Source: Sphingosinicella sp. BN140058
GTDB lineage: Bacteria > Pseudomonadota > Alphaproteobacteria > Sphingomonadales > Sphingomonadaceae
Assembly (NCBI RefSeq): GCF_004135585.1
Contig: NZ_CP035501.1
Coordinates: forward strand, 5,279,501-5,343,500
Length of the DNA stretch: 64,000 bases
Direction of reading: 5' to 3'
Below are positions 36,346 to 44,063 of this stretch, piece after piece. Every line of letters begins with the position of its first letter. Within the stretch, counting starts at the first letter, position 1. Made by a program: the position numbers and the translations under genes. The notes under the pieces are model-generated. The model ran no database searches. It saw only the letters and a list, made by a program, of their open reading frames with translations, and was not told the origin of the DNA.

Positions 36346-38004
36346 ATGCGCTTCGACGACATGATTGCCACGGTGCTGGAGCAGGGGGAGGGAAGCCCCG
36401 CTGCGATCGCCGCCAAGTGGCGCCAGCTCGTCGACCTGATCGCCCAGCGCCGTGCGGTTCGCCTCAGCGATCAGGCGCTGCAGGCGCTCGACTGGCTGCG
36501 CGCCTTCCGGCTCGAAGTGCCGGCGGACACACGCTGCGCGACCGCGCGCAGCTTCTCGGGGCGGCGGGTGTCGGCGGCCGCCGTCGCCTTCTTCGCCGAG
36601 GACAAGCCGACCGTCGCCGGGCCGCTCATCTCCGGCGCCTTGCTCACCCGCGACGAATGGATCGCTCTGCTGCCGAGCCTGACCCCGACGGCACGTGCGC
36701 TGCTGCGCCACCGCCGGGACCTCGGCCCGGACGTCGAGCATGCGCTGGCGAGCTTTGGCCCTGCCGATTTCGCGCTCTCCGGCACGGTGGCGCCGGTCGC
36801 CGCGGCGGAGGTGCGGGCACCCTCGCTCGATGCCGGCGAAACCCAGATCCGCGATCTCGTCGCCAGGATCGAGAATTTTCGTCGGCATCGCGAGGCCGTC
36901 GCTCCGTCCTCTCCGTCAGAGCCGCCGCAGCCGCGCGCCACCGGCGATTTCCAGTGGGAGGCGGGGGCCGACGGCATCATCGTCTGGGTCGAAGGCGCGC
37001 CGCGCGGACCGCTGATCGGCCAGAGCATCGCTTCGATCGCCGACCGCGGACAGTTCGGAGTCGACGGCCAGGCCGCCGGCGCGTTCGAGAAGAGGGCGCC
37101 GTTCCGCGATGCACGGTTCAGCGTCGCCGGGACGGGCGCCGTTTCGGGCGACTGGCGAATCTCCGGCGTTCCCTTCTTCGATCCGGTCCAGGGCAGCTTT
37201 CTCGGCTATCGCGGCAGCGCGCGCCGCCCGCGCGTCGACGAGGTCGCCCATGGCGACGGCGCGGCCGGCAAGGCGGGCCTGTACGGCACCAACCTTCCCG
37301 CCGATTCGCTGCGTCAGCTGATCCACGAGCTGCGCACGCCCTTGAACGCCATCGTCGGCTTCGCCGAGATGATCGACGGCCAATATATGGGGCCTGCGGC
37401 GGCAAGCTATCGCGGCCGCGCGTCCGAAATCATGGAGCAGGCCGGCCGATTGCTGTCGGCCGTGGACGATCTCGATACCGCGGCCCGGATCGAAACGCGG
37501 GTCATGCAATTCGAGGAAGCGCCGGTCGATGCCGTGTCGCTGCTGTGCCGGCTGCACGACGCCTATGAGCGGGTTGCGCGCCAGCGCGGCAGCCGGATCG
37601 CAATTGAGATCGAAAAGAACCTGCCCGCCGCCAAGGTCGAACTGGCCGCGGCCGAGCGGATGTTCGCGCGCATGCTCGCCGCCACGATCGGCCTTGCCCA
37701 GGAGGGCGAGGTGATCGCAGCGACGATGGGCATGGGCACGATGGGCGCGCAGCGCATGCTTTGCCTGGCGATCGACCGCCCGCACGCGATCGACGGCCTC
37801 GACGAGCGCGCCTTGCTCGATCCCGGCTACAGCCCCGACGGCGACTGGCCAGGCGCGCCTGCGCTCGGCCTCGGCTTCGCGCTACGCCTGGTCCGCAACC
37901 TTGCCGAAGCGGTCGGCGGCGCCCTGATCGTCGGCGGATCGCGCTTCTTCCTCTATCTCCCGCCCGAAGGTCCGGCCGAATTGTCGAGCGGGCAGCAGCA
38001 ATAA
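36346..38004 (+). CDS. Cytoplasmic histidine kinase with a degenerate ATPase domain
   Basis: A 552-residue protein without TM segments. The first 290 residues are a helical region and a PAS-like region I do not recognise. The dimerisation domain is standard, with His327 in LIHELRTPLNAIVGFAEM. The ATPase domain is unusual: the N-box Asn is missing (ARMLAATIGLAQEG) and no DxGxG G1 box is seen, but a glycine-rich ALGLGFALRLVRNLAEAVGG remains. It may be a phosphotransfer scaffold or receive phosphate from another kinase. No response regulator is adjacent. A single TTAAC lies 55 bases upstream. Confidence 0.75.
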   Translation: MRFDDMIATVLEQGEGSPAAIAAKWRQLVDLIAQRRAVRLSDQALQALDWLRAFRLEVPADTRCATARSFSGRRVSAAAVAFFAEDKPTVAGPLISGALLTRDEWIALLPSLTPTARALLRHRRDLGPDVEHALASFGPADFALSGTVAPVAAAEVRAPSLDAGETQIRDLVARIENFRRHREAVAPSSPSEPPQPRATGDFQWEAGADGIIVWVEGAPRGPLIGQSIASIADRGQFGVDGQAAGAFEKRAPFRDARFSVAGTGAVSGDWRISGVPFFDPVQGSFLGYRGSARRPRVDEVAHGDGAAGKAGLYGTNLPADSLRQLIHELRTPLNAIVGFAEMIDGQYMGPAAASYRGRASEIMEQAGRLLSAVDDLDTAARIETRVMQFEEAPVDAVSLLCRLHDAYERVARQRGSRIAIEIEKNLPAAKVELAAAERMFARMLAATIGLAQEGEVIAATMGMGTMGAQRMLCLAIDRPHAIDGLDERALLDPGYSPDGDWPGAPALGLGFALRLVRNLAEAVGGALIVGGSRFFLYLPPEGPAELSSGQQQ

Positions 38005-38030
38005 GGGAATCCTCGTCGCCGGCGGCGTTC

Positions 38031-38285
38031 GCGCCCCAGATGGCAGACGAGGCGTTGGTGTTTTCGGAAAATCGCCATCTGGGGCGCTCATCCTCCCTGT
38101 CGCCGTAGGCGATGGGGAGGGAGACCATGCGAAGCATGGTGGAGGGGCTATCGGCGGCGGAGGCCCCTCCACCAGCTTTCAGCTGGTCATGAGCAAGTGC
38201 GGGCTGCACTGCAGCCTGCAGTCGTGCCGGGGGCACGACGGGCTTGCTCATCCCCATCCGCTTTGCGGACAGGGAGGATAAGGAT
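38031..38285. repeat. Cluster of nested inverted repeats
   Basis: This cluster fills most of the 337-base gap between the kinase and tRNA-Ile2. Visible units are a perfect 14-base pair GCGCCCCAGATGGC/GCCATCTGGGGCGC (38031-38044, 38074-38087), a TCCTCCCTGTCGCC/GGCGATGGGGAGGG hairpin, GTGGAGGGGC/GCCCCTCCAC, CCAGCT/AGCTGG, and ATGAGCAAG/CTTGCTCAT enclosing GTCGTGCC/GGCACGAC. An inverted copy of the TCCTCCCTG block closes the region. The architecture is like the unit at 16917-16964 and suggests a REP/BIME-type cluster. Confidence 0.7.
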
Positions 38286-38341
38286 GGCCGCTTGCCAACA
38301 CCGCGGCGGCTCCGCTAATCGCGAAGCTGCCAGCGGGGTAC

Positions 38342-38416
38342 GGGCCTGTAGCTCAATGGTAGAGCCGGCCGCTCATAACGGCTAGGTTGCGGGTTCGAAT
38401 CCTGCCGGGCCCACCA
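38342..38416 (+). tRNA. tRNA-Ile2 (anticodon CAT, probable lysidine tRNA)
   Basis: A cloverleaf with acceptor GGGCCTG/CGGGCCC, anticodon stem GGCCG/CGGCT, loop CTCATAA with CAT at 38374-38376, T-arm GCGGGTTCGAATCCTGC and encoded CCA. CAT can be Met or Ile2. The sequence around the anticodon (GCTCATAACGGCT) and acceptor resembles tRNA-Ile2, whose C34 is changed to lysidine by TilS to read AUA. Elongator Met is the alternative. Confidence 0.85.
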
Positions 38417-38486
38417 CGCGCCTCCGCGGCGACGCAATTCTCGGCATTTGCCACATGCGGGACACCCGGCTACAGGGGGCGCGCGT

Positions 38487-38563
38487 CGGGGAGTGGCGCA
38501 GTCTGGTAGCGCACCTGGTTTGGGACCAGGGGGCCGTAGGTTCGAATCCTATCTCCCCGACCA
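38487..38563 (+). tRNA. tRNA-Pro (anticodon TGG)
   Basis: Acceptor CGGGGAG/CTCCCCG, anticodon stem CCTGG/CCAGG, loop TTTGGGA placing TGG at 38521-38523, T-arm GTAGGTTCGAATCCTAT and encoded CCA (38561-38563). It lies 70 bases after tRNA-Ile2 in the same direction and may share its transcript. Confidence 0.94.
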
Positions 38564-38643
38564 TTTTGTTGCCGTTGCCGTGCCTGCGTCGGTCTCTTGC
38601 ATCAGCGCCGCAACCCTTCCGGCGCGCAGATCGCCACTGAGCG

Positions 38644-39057
38644 TCAATCTGCGCCGGGGACTGCCTCGGCAGGGATGCGGGCGATCACCTTGATTTCGAA
38701 ATCGAAGCCGGCGAGCCAGGTCACGCCGACCGCGGTCCAATTGGGATAGGGCGGCGCACCGATCTCGGCGGCGCGAACCGACATCACCGTCTCGAGCTGC
38801 GCCTGCGGATCGGTGTGGAAGGTGGTGACGTCGACGATGTCGTCGAAGCTGCAGCCGCCGGCGGCGAGCACCGCCCGCAAATTGGCGAAGGCGCGGCGGA
38901 CCTGGTCCTCGAAGACCGGCTCCGGAGAGCCGTCGTCGCGGCTGCCGACCTGCCCGGATACGAACAGCAGGTCGCCGGAGCGGATCGCCGGCGAATAACG
39001 GTGGAGATCGTAGAGCGCGTGGCGATCGGCAGGGAAGACGGCGTCGCGTCTGGACAT
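38644..39057 (-). CDS. RidA/YjgF-family protein
   Basis: A 137-residue member of the Rid family, which hydrolyses reactive enamine and imine intermediates or related compounds. Family features are RSGDLLFVSGQVG, FANLRAVLAAGG, DIVDVTTF and a closing FEIKVIARIP. The active-site Arg near the C-terminus of true RidA (IEA) is not evident, so it is probably another Rid subfamily. ATG 39057 follows AAAAGGAA. It ends the minus-strand unit begun by the SDR gene 43 bases upstream. Confidence 0.87.
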   Translation of the reverse strand: MSRRDAVFPADRHALYDLHRYSPAIRSGDLLFVSGQVGSRDDGSPEPVFEDQVRRAFANLRAVLAAGGCSFDDIVDVTTFHTDPQAQLETVMSVRAAEIGAPPYPNWTAVGVTWLAGFDFEIKVIARIPAEAVPGAD

Positions 39058-39100
39058 GGGCAATTCCTTTTCAAGACGAGAAGGTTGGGAAGAAGCGAGG

Positions 39101-39955
39101 TCAGGCGCGGCGCGCCAGTTCCTCGGGGGTGAAGTCGGCCGACGCGGCGATGCTCTTCTGCCGATCCAGTTCCTCGATCCGGGCGGCGAGCGCGCTGCGG
39201 ACGTTGGCGTAGGCGTCGGCGCCGAGGACGAGGCGCTTGGGGAGGGACGAACCCTGGTCGGCGAGGGCGATCATCGCATCGGTCATCCGATCCGGATCGC
39301 CCTTGATCGTCCACGCGCCGGCGGCGAGCGCGTCGCGCAACTGCCCGGCAGGCGTGTCGGCATAGGCGCCGAGCGGGGTCGTGCGGGCGAAATTGTCGCC
39401 GAAGCCGGTGCGGGCCGGTCCGGGCTCGACCAGGGTGATCTCGATGCCGAACGACGCGACTTCCTGCGCGACCGCCTCGACGAAGCCCTCGATGCCCCAT
39501 TTGGTCGCGTGATAGAGGCTGAAGCCCGGATAGGCGATCTGACCGCCTTCGCTCGAGACTTGCAGGATGCGGCCGCCGCCCTGGCGACGCAGATGCGGAA
39601 GCGATGCGCGGATCAGGGCGATCGCACCGATCAGGTTGGTGTCGACGATGGCGCGGACCTGTGCGTCGTCGGCTTCCTCGGCGGCGCCGAGCAGGCCGTA
39701 GCCGGCATTGCTGACGACGATGTCGATCCGGCCTTCCGCGGCGAACGCGCGGTCGACGGCTGCACGAACCGCATTCTCGTCCCGAAGATCGGCGGCGAGG
39801 ATGGTGAGGCGGCGCGGATAGACGGCGCGGAGCTCGCGAACGGCATCGGCGCTGCGGCTGGTGCCGACGACCCGGTCGCCTCGCGCCAGCGCCTTTTCGG
39901 CGAGCAGCCGTCCCAGGCCCGACGATATGCCGGTGATCAGCCAAGTCTTGTTCAT
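39101..39955 (-). CDS. Short-chain dehydrogenase/reductase
   Basis: A 284-residue classical SDR. The cofactor motif is TGISSGLG, the structural NAG is in SNAGYG, and the catalytic Ser and YxxxK are in VSSEGGQ and YHATKWGIEG. An Arg after the second strand (TSRSADAV) suggests NADPH. The substrate is unknown. ATG 39955 follows AAGGAG. A LysR regulator is divergent across 93 bases, which suggests that it controls this gene and the RidA gene behind it. Confidence 0.88.
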   Translation of the reverse strand: MNKTWLITGISSGLGRLLAEKALARGDRVVGTSRSADAVRELRAVYPRRLTILAADLRDENAVRAAVDRAFAAEGRIDIVVSNAGYGLLGAAEEADDAQVRAIVDTNLIGAIALIRASLPHLRRQGGGRILQVSSEGGQIAYPGFSLYHATKWGIEGFVEAVAQEVASFGIEITLVEPGPARTGFGDNFARTTPLGAYADTPAGQLRDALAAGAWTIKGDPDRMTDAMIALADQGSSLPKRLVLGADAYANVRSALAARIEELDRQKSIAASADFTPEELARRA

Positions 39956-40048
39956 GGTTGCGTATCTCCTTGTGGCACGGAGATAGGGCAACCTGATTGT
40001 GCGGATTAGCCGTTGAGTTCGGCATGGGCTGGTGCAAGATCGCCAGCA

Positions 40049-40951
40049 ATGAACCGGCCATCGCTCAACGATCTCACCGCCTTTATGGCGGTCGCCACCC
40101 ATCGCAACTTCCGGCGCGCCGCGGATTCGCTCGGAACCGCGCCGTCGACCTTGAGCCATGCGATGCGGGCGCTGGAGGAGCGGCTCGGCGTCCGGCTGCT
40201 GAACCGAACGACGCGCAGTGTCGCACCGACCGAGGCCGGGATGCAGTTGCTCGCTCAGCTGCAGCCGGTGCTCGCCTCGCTCGACGAAGCGCTAAACGGT
40301 GTCGCGGAATTCCGCGGGGCGGTGGCCGGCACGGTGCGGATCAATGCGCCGCGTGTCGCCGCCTCTTTGCTCGTCCGCGACATCGTGCCGATGGTGGCGG
40401 AGCGCTTTCCCGAGGTCGTGGTCGACATCGTCGTCGAAGGCCAATTGATCGACATCGTCGCGTCCGGCTTCGATGCGGGTGTCCGGCTCGCCGGATCGAT
40501 CCCGCGCGACATGATCGCCGTGCCGATCGGCCAGCCGGTGCTGTTCGTCTGCGTCGCCGCGCCCGGCTATCTCGACCGCTTCGGCACGCCGGAAACGCCC
40601 GACGATTTGGCGCGGCATCGCTGCATCGGCCACCGCATGCCGAGCGGCAAGCTCTATCGCTGGGAGTTCGAGCGGGCCGGCCAGGAACTGGTCGTCGATG
40701 CCGGCGGCAGCCTCATCCTCGACGACGAGGAACTGATGGTCGACGCGGCCGTGGCCGGCCTCGGCATCGCTTACGTCGCCGGCCCCGCCGCCGAAGCCGC
40801 GCTTCGCGACGGCCGCCTGCGTCAGCTGCTCGCCGCCTGGACCCCTGCGCCCGAAGCCGTGGCGCTTTACTATCCCGGCCACCGCGCGGTGCCGCCGGCT
40901 CTCCGCGCCTTTCTCGACTGCGTGAAGGCGGCGCGCGGCCGGTCTGTCTAG
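40049..40951 (+). CDS. LysR-family transcriptional regulator
   Basis: A 300-residue regulator with an N-terminal winged helix (LNDLTAFMAVATHRNFRRAAD, SLGTAPSTLSHAMRALE, LNRTTRSVAPTEAG) and a periplasmic-binding-like effector domain. It is probably activated by an unknown small molecule and acts on the divergent SDR-ridA unit. I chose ATG 40049 because the HTH begins there; an upstream frame from 40013 adds 12 poor residues. Its TAG stop shares CTAG with the stop of the convergent hydrolase. Confidence 0.92.
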   Translation: MNRPSLNDLTAFMAVATHRNFRRAADSLGTAPSTLSHAMRALEERLGVRLLNRTTRSVAPTEAGMQLLAQLQPVLASLDEALNGVAEFRGAVAGTVRINAPRVAASLLVRDIVPMVAERFPEVVVDIVVEGQLIDIVASGFDAGVRLAGSIPRDMIAVPIGQPVLFVCVAAPGYLDRFGTPETPDDLARHRCIGHRMPSGKLYRWEFERAGQELVVDAGGSLILDDEELMVDAAVAGLGIAYVAGPAAEAALRDGRLRQLLAAWTPAPEAVALYYPGHRAVPPALRAFLDCVKAARGRSV

Positions 40952-42165
40952 CCCGTGCGCGGGGCGGCGAGCGCCTCGCACAGCCGGTCGGTTGCGAGCG
41001 CTATCCGCGACTCGGCGCTGTCACGATTGGCCGGGCTGTTCTGCACGGCCTGCGTCTCGGTGTTGAAGGCGAGCAGGGTGCCGAGTCGCTGATCGGGGCA
41101 GAGGCTGAGATAGGCGCGGAAACCATTCTGGTCCCCATTGTGGCCGACGAAGCGGATTCCTGCGCGCTGGTCGAGGAAGAAGGAGAGGCCGCTTTGTGTG
41201 GTCGCCGCCATCCGCCCCTGGGTGAAATCCTCGCCGGCGGCGATCTGCGGGCGCCACATTTCCTCGAGCGAGGATCGTTTGAGCACCAGATCATAGTCGC
41301 CCGCGCGCGCCGGATCGCCGAGCAGGAAGGCGACGTAGCGGGCCATGTCGGGCAAGGGCGCATTGAGGCCGCCGTTCGACACGGTGACGCCGGTGTCGAC
41401 GTCGAACGGCGCGGCCACCCTTTTGCCGTTCCGGACGAAATAGGAATGGGCGCGGTGGCGGAGCAGGTGCGGCGGCGTGCGGTCGAAATAGCTGTCGTGC
41501 ATGCCGAGCGGCTTCAGGATGTTCTTGTCGACATAGGTCTCGAAATCTTCACCCGACAGCCGCTCGATCACCTGACCGAGATAGACGATGCCGGGGTTGG
41601 AATAGGAGAAGCGGGTGCCGGGGCGGAACTCCACCTCGGTATAGGGCAGCATCGCCGCAAGCTGCGCCCAGCTCTTCGGCTCGAACGGCTGCCAGGCGCG
41701 GTCGCGCCAGCGCCAGGTCGCGCCGCCGAAGCCGGCGCTGTGGCTCATCAGCTGGCGCAGGCTGATTCGGTCGGTGTCGCGAGACGGATTGTGGACGGTG
41801 GCGAGCTCGGGGACGTAACGGACGATCGGATCGTCGAGGCTGAGCAGGCCGCGGTCGCGGAGTTGCAGGATCGCAATCCCGGTCATCGTCTTGGTGATCG
41901 ATGCCCAATGGTAGATGGTGCGGGCGTCGACCGGCACGTGCGCCTCCGCATCCTGTTCGCCGAGATGGTCGGCGGCGACGATGTCGCCGCCCAGCACCGC
42001 GTAGAAGCTGCTGCCGGCGATGCCCGCACGCCGCGTCTCGGCGCGGTGCAGCGCACGAAATTCTTCGAGTGCGCGGTCGAAGCCGGGGGCCTCGACCGGC
42101 GAAGCCTCGGCCATCGGGGGCGCGGCGGCGACCAGAAGCAAGGCGGCGGCGACCCGATACGGCAT
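40948..42165 (-). CDS. Exported serine hydrolase, class C beta-lactamase fold
   Basis: A 405-residue protein with a signal peptide (MPYRVAAALLLVAAAPPMAEA). The active-site triads are Ser89-Ile-Thr-Lys92, Tyr188-Ser-Asn190 and His342-Asn-Gly344. HNG replaces the KTG of true AmpC, a form common in esterases, D-amino-acid peptidases and other non-lactamase members. So resistance should not be assumed. GGGGAG precedes ATG 42165. It is monocistronic. Confidence 0.88.
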   Translation of the reverse strand: MPYRVAAALLLVAAAPPMAEASPVEAPGFDRALEEFRALHRAETRRAGIAGSSFYAVLGGDIVAADHLGEQDAEAHVPVDARTIYHWASITKTMTGIAILQLRDRGLLSLDDPIVRYVPELATVHNPSRDTDRISLRQLMSHSAGFGGATWRWRDRAWQPFEPKSWAQLAAMLPYTEVEFRPGTRFSYSNPGIVYLGQVIERLSGEDFETYVDKNILKPLGMHDSYFDRTPPHLLRHRAHSYFVRNGKRVAAPFDVDTGVTVSNGGLNAPLPDMARYVAFLLGDPARAGDYDLVLKRSSLEEMWRPQIAAGEDFTQGRMAATTQSGLSFFLDQRAGIRFVGHNGDQNGFRAYLSLCPDQRLGTLLAFNTETQAVQNSPANRDSAESRIALATDRLCEALAAPRTG

Positions 42166-42306
42166 GCGATCTCCCCTGACAGGCGCCGGCCCTTTCCCGA
42201 CGCGCACGCCGCAGACGATAGCCGTCCCGCGTCCGCCTGTCGAAGGCGTCGTCCGGGGCTCCGCGACAGCGACTCGCCCCCCGAATGCCGACCGCGGCCT
42301 TCAAAC

Positions 42307-42396
42307 GGGGACACTATACTCATTGGAAAGGGCCCGCTTGTCAGAGGCTTGCAACGCCGCCCGGGGAGGCTGTTCGCTAATGAGTATGATGTCCCC
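42307..42396. mobile_element. 90-base element with 18-base terminal inverted repeats (REPIN/MITE-like)
   Basis: GGGGACACTATACTCATT at the left and the inverse of GGGGACATCATACTCATT at the right match at 16 of 18 positions. The GGGGACA-ATACT motif resembles sequences that flank REP-associated tyrosine transposases in other Proteobacteria. No transposase is present, so it would be a non-autonomous element. It fills the gap 42166-42406 next to the Crp/Fnr gene. Confidence 0.6.
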
Positions 42397-42406
42397 GCAT
42401 TAGGGG

Positions 42407-43183
42407 TCAGGCGGTGCGGGCTAGGCGGGAGGGGTGTGCGGACTTGGCGGGTGCGGTGCCGATCTGGAGGTAGGAGGGATCGAAATCGCCAATGTCGGCG
42501 AGCAATTGCCAATCGAGAACGTGGGCGGTCTTGCCGCGAAGGTCCGCGGCGCCTTCCTCGCGCAGGCATTTCAGCATGCGGTTGACGTGCACCGGGGTCA
42601 AAGCGAGCATGTCGGCGAGGTGGTTCTGGGTGACCGGAAAGCCGAAGCTGAAGCGTCGCCCTAGCACGCCGGCTCGGCAGCGGATCGCCATCTCGCACAG
42701 CAGATGCGCGGTCCGCGTGCGCGCGTCCCGACGGCCGACATTGACCACCCATTCGGACAATATCGCCCCGTCGATCACGCATTCGCGCCAGAAGGCCTCG
42801 GCGATGGCGGGCCGATCCCGGGCGAGCCTGCGCAGCGCCTCGTGCGGCACGCGCAGGATGGTGGTGACGGCGAGCGCCTGCAGCGCTGTTGCCGAGCCGG
42901 GCACCACTACCGAATGAAGATCGGCCATGTCGCCGCCGATGTGCAGGGCGGTGATCTGGCGGTTGCCGTCGCTATTCTGGCCGAAGCGGCCAACCAGTCC
43001 GTCGACGATCAGACAGGCATGATCGACTCGTTCCCCAGGCCGCACGAAATCGCGGTTACATTGCACCTGCACGGCTTCACCGGGGAGATCGAGGATTGCC
43101 TCGCAATCTCCTGCTTCAAGGCGGGATCGACCGGTGAGCTTATCGAGGAACGCCCCGAACGATGTCCTGTAGCCGGCAATCAT
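42407..43183 (-). CDS. Crp/Fnr-family transcriptional regulator
   Basis: A 258-residue regulator with an N-terminal cyclic-nucleotide-binding-type beta-roll (RPGERVDHACLIVDGLVGRFGQ, ALHIGGDMADLHSVVV) and a C-terminal HTH (PVTQNHLADMLALTPVHVNRMLKCLREEG). The N-terminal cysteine cluster of FNR is absent, and the cAMP-contacting residues are not obvious, so the signal is unknown. I start at ATG 43183; the frame continues ten residues up. It stands alone with 272 bases before the next gene, in which I see no clear feature. Confidence 0.9.
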   Translation of the reverse strand: MIAGYRTSFGAFLDKLTGRSRLEAGDCEAILDLPGEAVQVQCNRDFVRPGERVDHACLIVDGLVGRFGQNSDGNRQITALHIGGDMADLHSVVVPGSATALQALAVTTILRVPHEALRRLARDRPAIAEAFWRECVIDGAILSEWVVNVGRRDARTRTAHLLCEMAIRCRAGVLGRRFSFGFPVTQNHLADMLALTPVHVNRMLKCLREEGAADLRGKTAHVLDWQLLADIGDFDPSYLQIGTAPAKSAHPSRLARTA

Positions 43184-43455
43184 GGTGGCACCCCTATCGG
43201 CAAGCGGGAGCACGAATACCGGACGCGTCTCTCAGCCGCCGGGGCCTGCTAAAAAATGGCCGGCGATAGAAACCGAACAACCTAGGTTAATGATAGTTCC
43301 GGGGCACCAAGGCCGCGCGGCACGCTCCCAGGCGTGATTTCGATACGCCCGAGAGTACGATCAAGTTGTCCGATAGTAATCTCCCTGGCGAGTTGTCGGC
43401 CGGGCCGGGACGCTCGGTTAGACATAGGCGGGGCGTGGCGACGCGTCGCGCCGTC

Positions 43456-43908
43456 TCAGTCCTTGCAGACCGGGATCAGCGCCCAGCCCATCGAGCCGCC
43501 GACGTTCGGCACGTTCTGGTTTTCGAGCTCGATCCGCTTGCACGGCTTGCCCTCATCGTTGAGGATCTGCGGCTCCTCGGGGTCGGCCGCATCCTCTCGG
43601 CCAGCTGCCCTCGTTCGCTCCGAAAGTGCGGCGCCTTGTCCCTGGCCGGCGGGCGCGCATGCGCCGTCGGCCGCCGCACGCTCTTCATATCGCGTTTTCT
43701 GCTCCTGCGCCCAGGCATCGGCCTCGGCGCGGCCCCGGCTGTTCTGCACTTCCGCATAATCGAGCACGAGCGCGCGCTTCTCCGCGTCGGACATTGCGTC
43801 AAGCCAGCATGTTCCGTTTGCCGCCGTCGCCGGCGCGGCATTGCCGCACGCGGAGATCGCCAAGCCAAGCAGCGCAATCGCCAGAAACCGTTCCACCGGC
43901 ACCTCCAT
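43456..43908 (-). CDS. Lipoprotein of unknown function
   Basis: A 150-residue predicted lipoprotein: signal sequence MEVPVERFLAIALLG and lipobox AISAC. The mature part starts with a disordered Ala/Thr stretch, then TCWLDAMSDAEKRALVLDYAEVQNSRGR, a charged helix, a Gly/Gln-rich linker, and a tidy C-terminal segment with two Cys (KPCKRIELENQNVPNVGG, LIPVCKD). Four mature Cys besides the lipid one could form disulfides. No known family. The frame extends 53 residues upstream, but the signal sequence sets the start. Confidence 0.65.
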   Translation of the reverse strand: MEVPVERFLAIALLGLAISACGNAAPATAANGTCWLDAMSDAEKRALVLDYAEVQNSRGRAEADAWAQEQKTRYEERAAADGACAPAGQGQGAALSERTRAAGREDAADPEEPQILNDEGKPCKRIELENQNVPNVGGSMGWALIPVCKD

Positions 43909-44063
43909 CGCGGTCTTTACCCTTAACGCGCGGTGGCGCCATCCGGTGGCACGCATCGGCATCTCAGGCGCCGCACGCTCCGCCGCAGCGGGCGTCACCA
44001 GGTCGCGACGCGCGACATCCTTCTCTGCGGGAACCGGTGGAGGCCACGATCCTGCGTCCACCG

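Noticed and set aside
40948..42165. The beta-lactamase-fold gene as an AmpC resistance gene
   Set aside because: It has HNG instead of KTG at the third motif and stands beside no ampR; the LysR gene next to it is convergent, not divergent.
43366..43926. Plus-strand frame opposite the lipoprotein gene
   Set aside because: The minus strand encodes a clear lipobox; the plus frame is Arg/His/Leu-rich and lacks a ribosome site.
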